22,510 nucleotides of DNA from NCBI GenBank assembly GCA_022729285.1, contig JALDAI010000004.1, positions 1 through 22,510 on the forward strand. Reading direction: 5' to 3'. The notes beneath the pieces were generated by a model. It was not told where the DNA came from. It saw nothing but the letters and a program-made list of their open reading frames with translations, and made no database searches. The translations under genes and the position numbers were made by a program. The DNA is from Candidatus Nanoanaerosalina archaeon. GTDB lineage: Archaea > Nanohalarchaeota > Nanosalinia > Nanosalinales > Nanoanaerosalinaceae. This document shows positions 1 to 6,977 of this stretch, piece after piece; position 1 is the first letter of the stretch, and the number at the start of each line of letters is the position of its first letter.

Positions 1-1
1 A

Positions 2-1210
2 GTATTTGTTATGTCTGTATTTATGAATGAACTTTTCTTGGCTGCCGGCCTTGGAGCTGTTCAAGGAATTTTCTTGATGTTCCAGGACAGTGAGAAAATC
101 ACTGTGTCTTTTGAGTGGTCTTATCTTGTAGTAATTGTATGGATGGCTTCAACGGTTTACGGAGCAACTCAGAGAACACGGCTTTTCATCCTTACAGGAG
201 CTCCTACTGCTTTAATAGCTGGTATCGGGCTCTCTAAGTCTTGGGAGTATGTCAGGAGCTGTAAGTTCTGGGGTGATGTACGTGAAAAAGTAGGAGGACT
301 ACCTTTGTTTAAGATTTTAGCTGTTCTCTTTGTTGTAGTGATGGTTGTTGTAAATGTTTCAGCTGTAATGGTAAGATCTGAAGGTCTTGTTGGATCTCCT
401 GAACAGCCATGGTACGATGCATTTGATTTCTTGCGGGAGGAAACACCTGAAGGATCTGTGGTTCTTTCATGGTGGGATTACGGTTACTGGACACAGTCTC
501 TTGGTGAGCGACCTACTATTGCTGACGGAGGAAACCATAGACATTATACTAATGAAAATGTTACTGAAAGGGTTAACTATCCTATAGCCGACTTTTTCGC
601 AAGCGGCAACCCTGAGAATTATACTGATTGGCTTGATTCGTACGGTGCGGATTATGTGATGCTGGACGCTACTATGATAGGTAAGTACTCAGCTGTTTCA
701 CAGATATCTCAAAGGTCTAACACTGATTTTGACCATATGGATGAGCTAAACTGTCAGTACGATGAAATCACTGGCTGTGCAATGTCTGAAGTTGGTGGAA
801 GCACCGTTGTACATTATGATTTAGGTCCTGAGATGGAGCTTTTACTTCCTGTAAACATTGCAGGAAATGATGCAAGTATTGATACTGACAACGCTCCTAT
901 AATAAGGTCTGGAGGTATGCAGGTAGAGGTATCAAATGTTTGTACTGAAGACGGATTAGTAAGCTTCACTGATGAAGGAACTACAGGAGGTTTACAGGAA
1001 AGCATATCTGACTCTGTTATGGGAGGAGAGCCTTTCGGAGGATGTGTAGCTATAAACCCTTACTTTGGCGCTCAAAGAGCTGTTTTAGTCCCTCCTAACA
1101 TAATGGACCATACTCTTGTAAGGCTTTACTTGATGGATGGATACGGTATAGATTTTGTAGAAAAAGTTTTTGACAACAGCTATGTCAAGATCTGGGAGAT
1201 AGAGAGGTGA
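2..1210 (+). CDS. aglB: Oligosaccharyltransferase catalytic subunit, AglB/STT3 family (C-terminal part, 5' end outside window)
   Basis: Transfers a lipid-linked glycan to Asn in N-glycosylation sequons on the outer face of the membrane. The reading frame is open to the window edge, so the gene begins upstream; family members are usually 600-900 residues and only about 400 are visible. Counting from the Met codon at 11, there are about four hydrophobic segments in the first 125 residues, then a soluble acidic domain. That domain carries the diagnostic WWDYG motif (residues 154-158, bases 470-484) and an MI-type motif starting DATMIGK at residue 219, the pair that forms the acceptor-sequon pocket. 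The Alg7-type gene follows after 7 bases, which supports a glycosylation operon. The family call is firm; the glycan and lipid carrier cannot be read. Confidence 0.93.
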   Translation, partial: VFVMSVFMNELFLAAGLGAVQGIFLMFQDSEKITVSFEWSYLVVIVWMASTVYGATQRTRLFILTGAPTALIAGIGLSKSWEYVRSCKFWGDVREKVGGLPLFKILAVLFVVVMVVVNVSAVMVRSEGLVGSPEQPWYDAFDFLREETPEGSVVLSWWDYGYWTQSLGERPTIADGGNHRHYTNENVTERVNYPIADFFASGNPENYTDWLDSYGADYVMLDATMIGKYSAVSQISQRSNTDFDHMDELNCQYDEITGCAMSEVGGSTVVHYDLGPEMELLLPVNIAGNDASIDTDNAPIIRSGGMQVEVSNVCTEDGLVSFTDEGTTGGLQESISDSVMGGEPFGGCVAINPYFGAQRAVLVPPNIMDHTLVRLYLMDGYGIDFVEKVFDNSYVKIWEIER

Positions 1211-1217
1211 TAAAGTT

Positions 1218-2228
1218 TTGTGGATGCTCGCTTTATCAGTTTTAACAGGGTTTTTAACCACTTTACTGCTAATACCTCTCTCTAAAGATTTCTTAAGGTC
1301 TTCTGGTATCGTAGGTATAGACCAACAGAAAAAGGATAGGCCTGTGATACCTACTTCAGGAGGAGTGCCTGTTTTATTCGGATTTTTAGTAGGCATCTCT
1401 TTATTCCTAGGTTTGAAAACGTTCCTTTCGTCAGGCATCAACATTTCTTTTGTATTAGCTGCTTTAAGCTCAGTACTTGTTATCGGTCTTATAGGCCTTA
1501 TAGATGATATACATGTTAAAAAACAGGAGGAACAAGTGAAGAAGGAGAGCCAGCTTTCTGTAGGTTTTGAAAAATGGTGGGTTAAGCCTTTGTTCGTTAT
1601 ACCAGCAGCTCTTCCTTTAATGGTTGTTAGAGCAGGCCAGTCAAGTATGGTGCTTCCTTTCATTGGAACTGTTGACTTTGGAATACTTTACCCTCTTTTA
1701 CTAGTTCCTTTAGGTGTTATATGTGTTTCTAACGGAACAAACATGTTAGCAGGTCAGAACGGATTAGAAGCAGGAATAGGAGCTTTAGCACTTTTTTCTA
1801 TAGGTGTTTTTGCATTAATAAACGGTGGTTTAGAAGCAGCGGCTTTATCTCTGATAATGTCGGCTTCATTAATAGCATTCCTTTTTTACAACTTCTACCC
1901 TGCTGAAATACTTCCTGGTGATTCTTTAACTTATTCTATCGGTGCAGTTATTGCTGCTTCAGCGATTATAGGTAATGTTCAACGGTTTGCTATGGTTGTT
2001 TTTACTCCATGGATTTTTGAAGCCTTTCTTAAACTTAGATCTAGGTTTGAAGCAAGTTCTTTAGGTGAGTTAGAGGAGGATAACTCCTTAACTCCAAAAC
2101 ATGACAAGGTGTACTCTCTAACCCATATAATTATGAGATCTGGAAAAGTAACGGAGAAACGTCTTGTACAAATAATGTACTTTGTAGAGCTGTTTTTTGT
2201 TGGTTTAGCTTTTGTCTTGTTTTTGTAA
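1218..2228 (+). CDS. GlcNAc-1-phosphate transferase, Alg7/DPAGT1-MraY family (glycosyltransferase 4)
   Basis: A polytopic membrane enzyme that moves a HexNAc-1-phosphate (probably GlcNAc) from a UDP-sugar to a polyprenyl/dolichyl phosphate, the first lipid step of N-glycan assembly. Visible motifs are the acidic pair in LIDD (Asp96-Asp97), the Alg7-like block NGTNMLAGQNGLEAG (residues 172-186), GD at 234-235, and a C-terminal HIIMR from His303. The 336-residue length and about ten hydrophobic segments fit the family. The chosen start is TTG at 1218, because the AGGTGAT ribosome site overlapping the end of aglB lies about 6 bases upstream; ATG at 1224 is the alternative. Placement between aglB and a flippase-like gene supports the role. 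The exact sugar is inferred. Confidence 0.9.
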   Translation: MWMLALSVLTGFLTTLLLIPLSKDFLRSSGIVGIDQQKKDRPVIPTSGGVPVLFGFLVGISLFLGLKTFLSSGINISFVLAALSSVLVIGLIGLIDDIHVKKQEEQVKKESQLSVGFEKWWVKPLFVIPAALPLMVVRAGQSSMVLPFIGTVDFGILYPLLLVPLGVICVSNGTNMLAGQNGLEAGIGALALFSIGVFALINGGLEAAALSLIMSASLIAFLFYNFYPAEILPGDSLTYSIGAVIAASAIIGNVQRFAMVVFTPWIFEAFLKLRSRFEASSLGELEEDNSLTPKHDKVYSLTHIIMRSGKVTEKRLVQIMYFVELFFVGLAFVLFL

Positions 2229-2238
2229 TTTATAGGAT

Positions 2239-3168
2239 GTGTTGGTTGTGGAATGGAAAAAAGTGTTTAAAAACGTTTTAAGTGTTTTAATAGTTTTTGG
2301 AGGGTTTTACATTGTTTTCACTGGCTTAGACATTTCTATGGTTGTTGAAAACCTTTTAAATGTTAATTTGGTGTTTATAGGGGCTTGGCTATGTTTTTTC
2401 ATGGTGACAACCGGTTTAAAGAGCTACAGGTGGAAGGAAATTTTGAATGAGAAAGGCGGAAACCTGTCTTTTTTCAAAAGCTATAAGATATACTTTATCT
2501 CCTTTTTTGTAAACTCCTTTGTACCGGCTAGAGCAGGGGATTTTTACAGAGGATACCTTTCATCTGATGATGGAATTCTCGATACTTCTGTTTTAGTTGT
2601 TAAAGACCGTTTATTCGATATTTTCGTGCTAGCGCTTTATTTCTCAATTTTAGCTATAATTGTTTTCGACCAGTTCCTGTTTTATATTATAATTTTATCT
2701 TTATTTTTTGCAGGGTTTTTAGGGGTTTATTTTTTCTTCAACTACTTTGAAGAGTTTCCTATAATGTCGGATTTTTACAGTAAAATTAGGTTTTCTTTTA
2801 TAGATAATATTGAAACGGATAAAACGTTTTATTTCCTAGGTATAACGGTTGTTATATGGTTTTTTGATGCTATTAAGACCTTTATGATTTTTAATGCAAT
2901 AGGCTTGGATCTCTCTTTTGTAACTGCTATGTTCGCATGTATTATTTGGTCTCTTGTTTCAGCTATCCCTTTAAGCCCTTCTGGTTTGGGAAGCGTTGAA
3001 GCTGTCTTATACGTTTTTTTCACTAGTCAAGGAGTCCCTAGAGAATTATTCACTTCATACCTTGTTTTAGCAAGGACTCTAATAACGGTTACTTCGATGT
3101 TTGTAGGAGGGTTTTTCTACTCTGAAATGGTTTTAAAGGATATCAGTTCTACTGATCAATCTTCGTAA
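2239..3168 (+). CDS. UPF0104 / lysylphosphatidylglycerol-synthase-TM-like integral membrane protein
   Basis: A 309-residue protein, almost entirely hydrophobic, with about eight membrane segments. The family-typical blocks are SFVPARAGDFYRGYL in the first half and IPLSPSGLGSVEAVLYVFF near residues 245-265. These match the flippase-like UPF0104 family, related to the membrane part of MprF. Archaeal members often sit beside glycosyltransferases, and roles in lipid or lipid-linked sugar translocation have been proposed; here it follows aglB and the Alg7-type gene by 10 bases. The start is GTG at 2239 (TTG 2242 and GTG 2248 are possible). The 3' end overlaps the convergent cupin gene by 13 bases. 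Family assignment is good; function is inferred from context. Confidence 0.8.
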   Translation: MLVVEWKKVFKNVLSVLIVFGGFYIVFTGLDISMVVENLLNVNLVFIGAWLCFFMVTTGLKSYRWKEILNEKGGNLSFFKSYKIYFISFFVNSFVPARAGDFYRGYLSSDDGILDTSVLVVKDRLFDIFVLALYFSILAIIVFDQFLFYIIILSLFFAGFLGVYFFFNYFEEFPIMSDFYSKIRFSFIDNIETDKTFYFLGITVVIWFFDAIKTFMIFNAIGLDLSFVTAMFACIIWSLVSAIPLSPSGLGSVEAVLYVFFTSQGVPRELFTSYLVLARTLITVTSMFVGGFFYSEMVLKDISSTDQSS

Positions 3169-3512
3169 GGGTTCTCTAATATATCTATATCCCCTTTCTC
3201 AAATGGGAAAATTATTTTTAGAACTTCTGTAACATCGTCGTCCAAGTTTTCAATCTGGTGAGGTAGGTTAGACTCTATGTAATGGCTTTCTCCTTTTTCA
3301 AGTTCGTAGAAATCTTCATCAACTCTGATATTTACTGCGCCTTTTAAGACGTAAAGGACGACATTAGCGCTTCTATGTCTTTCAAGCTCTGTGATTTCTG
3401 AGGAGTCTAAAACAGTTTTTTTAACAACCAGGTTGCCGAAGTCTTTTTCAACCTTTATACCTGTTTTTATAATAATTTCTTCCGCTCCCCAAGGCGTGTC
3501 TTTCTGACCCAT
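3156..3512 (-). CDS. Single-domain cupin resembling the C-terminal domain of mannose-1-phosphate guanylyltransferase/phosphomannose isomerase (ManC type)
   Basis: A 118-residue cupin. The N-terminal PWG, the central LYVLKG, the SHYIESNLPHQIEN block and the ending GDIDILENPYED line up with the isomerase-like end of ManC/AlgA proteins. In ManC the first cupin motif is HxH-x4-E; here it reads HRSANVV, so the second His and the Glu are missing and only His at the HRS and PHQ positions remain. Metal binding or isomerase activity is therefore doubtful; sugar binding is possible. It lies 58 bases from the epimerase gene in the same direction, with a possible TATA (AGTATAAAC on the minus strand, near 3530), so it may have its own transcript. 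Its tail overlaps the UPF0104 gene. Confidence 0.75.
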   Translation of the reverse strand: MGQKDTPWGAEEIIIKTGIKVEKDFGNLVVKKTVLDSSEITELERHRSANVVLYVLKGAVNIRVDEDFYELEKGESHYIESNLPHQIENLDDDVTEVLKIIFPFEKGDIDILENPYED

Positions 3513-3570
3513 AAAGTAAGTTTAGTAGTCGATGTTTATACTTTTTTGATACCGGTGGAAAAACTGTTTT

Positions 3571-4950
3571 TCAAAGGTACTTGAACTTGGTCATTTTCTT
3601 TCTATGGAATCCTTGTCGGTCGCTTGTCCATTCAAAAAGATCTCTGTCGTACTGCTGGATTAAAAAATTCATGATCTTTGTTCCTACTTCACTTCCGTAA
3701 AGTTTCTTACCGTTTCTCATCTTTTTCTGTAGTTCTGGGCTGTTGTAGATGTGGTTAACCATCTCTTTCATGTACTTACCTGATATAGGAGGCACTAGAA
3801 GGTTTGTATTGGCTTCAAACACGGTTTCTGGCCGGTCTGTATTGAATCTTGCTGTTAAACACAGTGTTTCCTCTATATGGTTTAGTTCTTCCTGCATACT
3901 GCCTGAGTCTGTTAGTTCGGCAAAACATTGTCCTGATTTGAGAAACTCGTAGACATGTGCATGTTTTTTCCATAAACCGGTAAATAAGAAGTTATCATGT
4001 CTTTTATCAAGGTTTTCAATTTTCTGTCTTAAATCATATGCTTCTAAAGCTTTCTTTGTAGCGTTCATCTCCACAAAGTTGACGTTGTATCCTTCTTCTA
4101 CAAGTTCAACTATGGCTTGTATTATAGCTTGGAACCTTCCTGGCTGAAGGTTTGCTCTTCTATGGATGTCTATTCTTATCCAATCATCTCTTTCTTCTAG
4201 TATAGGGTATATGTCGAAGATTGATTCTTCCAGTTTCTGGTTGGTTTTTTTCTCTATAGAGTCTACAACTGAGTTCCCTACAACAGGTATGTTGTTCCTG
4301 CCTCCTGATTCTTCATGGTATCCTTCGTTAATGAGGTGGCTTTTGTTCAACTCAGTAGGTGCGAAAAAGTACTGTGACGCTGCCGAACCTACGAAAGTGT
4401 TGAACTGTTCAGGGAAGGGTTCGTTTCTTTCTATGCTCCATTCGCTGTTGAACTGGTGGTTTACAAACTCTGGGATGTTGCCGTGTTTTTTCATGTCAGG
4501 CGCCATACCTCTAAGACCTGCTTCGTTGTGAGCGGTTTTTTGGTTAGTGGCGAACATCCATGCTTGTGGCACGATACCTGCTGCCATCGTGTCTCCGTGG
4601 ACTATAGGTAGAACTTTCTTGTCCGGATAATTTTTCTCCAAGTGTTTAGCAACTTTTTCCACCTTTAAAACTATCTCAGCTGTTTTTTGGCTGAGTCCTC
4701 CTCTAATATTTAGGTTTGCGCCTATCTTGTTTTCTATACTGTACTCTTTCAAACCATGTCCTAAAAGATCGTCGTGGTGCTGTCCTGTATGCATCACGAA
4801 ACAAGGCGCATCAAAGCTTTCAGCTGATTCTATTACAGGTGCTTGTTTGTAGAAATCTGGTTTTGTTGAGGTGACTACTGCTAAAACAAAGTCTCCTTTT
4901 TCTGCTTGTTTAGCTATTCTGTCGTCGAAAATCTGTGCATCTTTATCCAT
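3571..4950 (-). CDS. UDP-N-acetylglucosamine 2-epimerase family protein (WecB-like)
   Basis: Family enzymes interconvert UDP-GlcNAc and UDP-ManNAc. Visible motifs are TGQHHDD (residues 55-61), VHGDT (Asp120), HNEAGLR (Glu143), PFPEQFNTF (Glu181), FFAPTELN, VVGNSVVDS, DIHRRAN (His263) and ELTDSGSMQEE (from 345). The 459-residue length exceeds the usual 360-390. About 30 extra residues lie between EAGLR and PFPEQ, normally close together, and there is a longer C-terminal tail. The usual GTRPE reads STKPD and the usual HRRE reads HRRA. The start ATG at 4950 follows a weak AAAGG site, 16 bases after the RHH-nucleotidyltransferase gene, so the two are probably co-transcribed. Family is certain; substrate could differ from UDP-GlcNAc. 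Confidence 0.85.
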   Translation of the reverse strand: MDKDAQIFDDRIAKQAEKGDFVLAVVTSTKPDFYKQAPVIESAESFDAPCFVMHTGQHHDDLLGHGLKEYSIENKIGANLNIRGGLSQKTAEIVLKVEKVAKHLEKNYPDKKVLPIVHGDTMAAGIVPQAWMFATNQKTAHNEAGLRGMAPDMKKHGNIPEFVNHQFNSEWSIERNEPFPEQFNTFVGSAASQYFFAPTELNKSHLINEGYHEESGGRNNIPVVGNSVVDSIEKKTNQKLEESIFDIYPILEERDDWIRIDIHRRANLQPGRFQAIIQAIVELVEEGYNVNFVEMNATKKALEAYDLRQKIENLDKRHDNFLFTGLWKKHAHVYEFLKSGQCFAELTDSGSMQEELNHIEETLCLTARFNTDRPETVFEANTNLLVPPISGKYMKEMVNHIYNSPELQKKMRNGKKLYGSEVGTKIMNFLIQQYDRDLFEWTSDRQGFHRKKMTKFKYL

Positions 4951-4966
4951 ATGTTAAAACCTTTTG

Positions 4967-5734
4967 TTAATTGTTGCCTACGTCGTGCCACTCGCCTTCG
5001 TAGACGTATCCATCGAGCTTTCCATCGGCTGAGAAATGTTTGAAAATATCTTCTATCGCTACAAGCTCTTTGTCTTCTTTCAAAATATAATCCATTATTT
5101 CGGGCTCTAAAACATAAAAACCTGCGTTAATAAGCTTTGAACCTGGTTCTTCTGGTTTTTCTTCAAAGCTAACTGCTTTATTTCCTTTCAGCCTAACTAC
5201 TCCATAATTTTTTGCTTCTGTGATAGTTGTTAAAGCCATTGTTGCTACTGTGTTGTTTTCTCTGTGCTGGTTCAACATATCTTCAATATCTACTTTACAG
5301 ATAACATCTCCGTTAGTAAGGATGAAAGTCTCTTTTAAATCCTCTTTAAATTTCCTTAAACAGCCGGCGGTACCTAGAGGCCGTTCTTCTTTCGAAATTT
5401 TAACGTCTACATCATCAAATTCTTCTAAAACTTTGTTAACTGCTTTATTATTTTTGTTAGTTGCTAAAATAATTTTTTTAACACCGTAATCTATAAGGTG
5501 TTGTACTTTATGTAACAGTACTGGTTTTTCATCAAAGGATTTAAGACAGCTAACTTCTTTCTTATCTCCTCCGCATAAAATAACTGCTGTATTAATCGTT
5601 TTAGCATCAAGGTATTCGTTTAAAAAGCTTTCAACAGCTCTTGAACGGTTGGAAAAGCCTTGTCTGTTCTTTTCTTTATCTACTTGATTCACTGTTTCTT
5701 CGTCTAATGTAAGAGAAATCCTTTTTCGAACCAT
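4967..5734 (-). CDS. Ribbon-helix-helix domain fused to a degenerate sugar-nucleotidyltransferase domain
   Basis: Residues 1-44 form a CopG-like ribbon-helix-helix DNA-binding unit: strand RKRISLTLDEE, helix ETVNQVDKEKN, turn at GFSNRS, helix SRAVESFLNEYL. Residues 48-255 form a nucleotidyltransferase domain of the RmlA/GlmU-N type, with AVILCGG, RPLGTAG, ILTNGDV, FEEKPEEPGS, INAGFYVLEPE and EWHDVG. The catalytic loop GGxGTRL is replaced by GGDKKEV, so the key Arg is absent; Lys in EKP remains. The protein stops soon after the WHDVG motif, where relatives often continue. It heads the epimerase operon and is divergent from the PHP gene. It could be an enzyme with a DNA-binding tail or a nucleotide-sugar-sensing repressor of its own cluster; the second is an inference. 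Confidence 0.85.
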   Translation of the reverse strand: MVRKRISLTLDEETVNQVDKEKNRQGFSNRSRAVESFLNEYLDAKTINTAVILCGGDKKEVSCLKSFDEKPVLLHKVQHLIDYGVKKIILATNKNNKAVNKVLEEFDDVDVKISKEERPLGTAGCLRKFKEDLKETFILTNGDVICKVDIEDMLNQHRENNTVATMALTTITEAKNYGVVRLKGNKAVSFEEKPEEPGSKLINAGFYVLEPEIMDYILKEDKELVAIEDIFKHFSADGKLDGYVYEGEWHDVGNN

Positions 5735-5844
5735 CTATTTGTATTATCGTGTAGTAAATATAATATGTTTTTGGTCGTTTTCACTATTCTTGAACGGTTA
5801 TTTTAAAGATTTGTAACATAGTATTAGGGTAGAGTGCTGATAGT
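5735..5844. promoter_or_regulatory. Divergent promoter region between the RHH-nucleotidyltransferase and PHP genes
   Basis: These 110 non-coding bases lie between two divergent starts. On the minus strand a TATA-like stretch (TATTATATTTA, about 5755-5765) lies 21-31 bases before ATG 5734 with no ribosome site between, suggesting a leaderless transcript. On the plus strand TTATTTTAAA (5798-5807) could serve the PHP gene, leaving a leader of roughly 15 bases. A spaced inverted repeat, TATTAT (5742-5747) and ATAATA (5760-5765), is weak evidence for an operator in such AT-rich DNA. Confidence 0.5.
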
Positions 5845-6906
5845 ATGACCGCTATTTTTGTAAACCATATACATACTGAGAAGTCTAACGAGATGATGGA
5901 TTCGTTAGAAGGGGTTTGGAACTACGGAGACCACAACCATACCATTGATTTACTTGTTTTTCTTGAAAACCTGGATAAAGATATAGACGTGGTTTTCAAC
6001 GTTACCGAACACTGGGGTAGTGGTCCTGATCTTTTTAATCAGTTAGAAGAAAGGGTTGATGAGTTAGGCGGTTTTTTTGAAAGGTTTGAAAGATTTGTTT
6101 GTTTTGAAGTAGAGGGTAGAAGAGCTGTGGTTATCAACTCTGTTGAGTGTTCTGTAGAAAGGTATAACAAACACTTTCTTCTCTGCGGCCTACCTATAGA
6201 TGATGAAAAAGTGTACAAAAACATCTCTTTTGAAGAGTTGATGGATGCTGCGGAAACTTCCAAATGGGCTATGCCTGCTCACTTGTTTACTCCACACTAC
6301 AAGCTTTCTGACAACGTTATTGAGGAGTTTTATGAAGAGTGTGGTGAAAGAGGTATTCTGGCCGCTGTAGGGATAGGGGCGGCTTACACTCCGTTTTTCA
6401 ACTTTTTTGCTCATGGAAAAGGAAGAAGGATTCACGACTTTTTCACCGGAGTATTTGAACTAGATTTTGAAGAATTTGTCTCTGCTATAAATCCTTTTAG
6501 GAAAAGTCTAGATATTAGGAAGGTATCTGAAAAGTTCAGTGTCCCTGTTGTCTCAGAACTTGATCTACACTGCTGTCTACCTACAAAACTTGATTTTGCA
6601 GGGGTTTTAGAAGACGAAGTTGTTGAAAAGTTTTTCAACGGAGAGTTCCCTACTGAACATCTCTTAGACCACGATCTCCTGTTTTTTGAAGATGTTAACG
6701 GTGTTTCTTGGAAAGAGTTTTTCAAAACGTTTCCAGGAGTGCTACCTCTTTACGAGAAAAAGGTTTACGACCGTTTACTGCCTTATAATCGTCAGGAGTT
6801 TTATGAAGAAATGGTTGAGTCTTGTAAAACTCTTAGAGAGCTTGATAAAGAGGTTTTAAAGGAGAATAGGCTTTCTAAGGAGGAAGTTCTTGAAAAGGTT
6901 TTTTAA
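5845..6906 (+). CDS. PHP-superfamily metal-dependent hydrolase-like protein
   Basis: A 353-residue soluble protein with the spaced metal-ligand pattern of the PHP fold: His8-x-His10 (NHIHTEKS), His56 (VTEHWG), Glu101 (NSVECSV), His146 and His151 (AHLFTPH), and Asp240-x-His242 (ELDLHC). PHP proteins are metallophosphoesterases such as histidinol phosphatase, polymerase exonuclease domains and TrpH-like nucleases. The second half (residues 250-353) is rich in Phe, Glu and Lys and I recognise no domain there. The segment from about residue 182 contains unusual FF pairs (TPFFNFFAHGKG, HDFFTGVF). The ATG at 5845 gives HxH close to the N-terminus as expected. No close operon partner is seen: IleRS starts 71 bases downstream with its own putative promoter. 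The substrate is unknown. Confidence 0.7.
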   Translation: MTAIFVNHIHTEKSNEMMDSLEGVWNYGDHNHTIDLLVFLENLDKDIDVVFNVTEHWGSGPDLFNQLEERVDELGGFFERFERFVCFEVEGRRAVVINSVECSVERYNKHFLLCGLPIDDEKVYKNISFEELMDAAETSKWAMPAHLFTPHYKLSDNVIEEFYEECGERGILAAVGIGAAYTPFFNFFAHGKGRRIHDFFTGVFELDFEEFVSAINPFRKSLDIRKVSEKFSVPVVSELDLHCCLPTKLDFAGVLEDEVVEKFFNGEFPTEHLLDHDLLFFEDVNGVSWKEFFKTFPGVLPLYEKKVYDRLLPYNRQEFYEEMVESCKTLRELDKEVLKENRLSKEEVLEKVF

Positions 6907-6977
6907 ACCGTGGCCTAAAAAAGAGTTAAGGTCAAAAACTTAAAGGTTGAATACTTATTTTTGAAGAGTTGGTACCA
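6907..6977 (+). promoter_or_regulatory. Putative promoter of the ileS operon
   Basis: A 71-base gap. AATACTTATTTT (6949-6960) is TATA-like and lies about 18-29 bases before ATG 6978; CTTAAAGG (6940-6947) is a second AT-rich candidate. There is no clear ribosome site before the ATG, so a short-leader or leaderless message is likely. A weak 5-bp pairing between GGCCT and AGGTC sits in the first half. I see no T-box-like element. Confidence 0.35.

Noticed and set aside
1085..1663. 192-residue minus-strand ORF
   Set aside because: It is the antisense shadow of aglB and the Alg7-type gene, which carry clear family motifs on the plus strand.
6969..6977. TTG start for IleRS
   Set aside because: ATG 6978 gives MSFEPKQ, a usual N-terminus, and fits the promoter spacing; the TTG adds only three residues.
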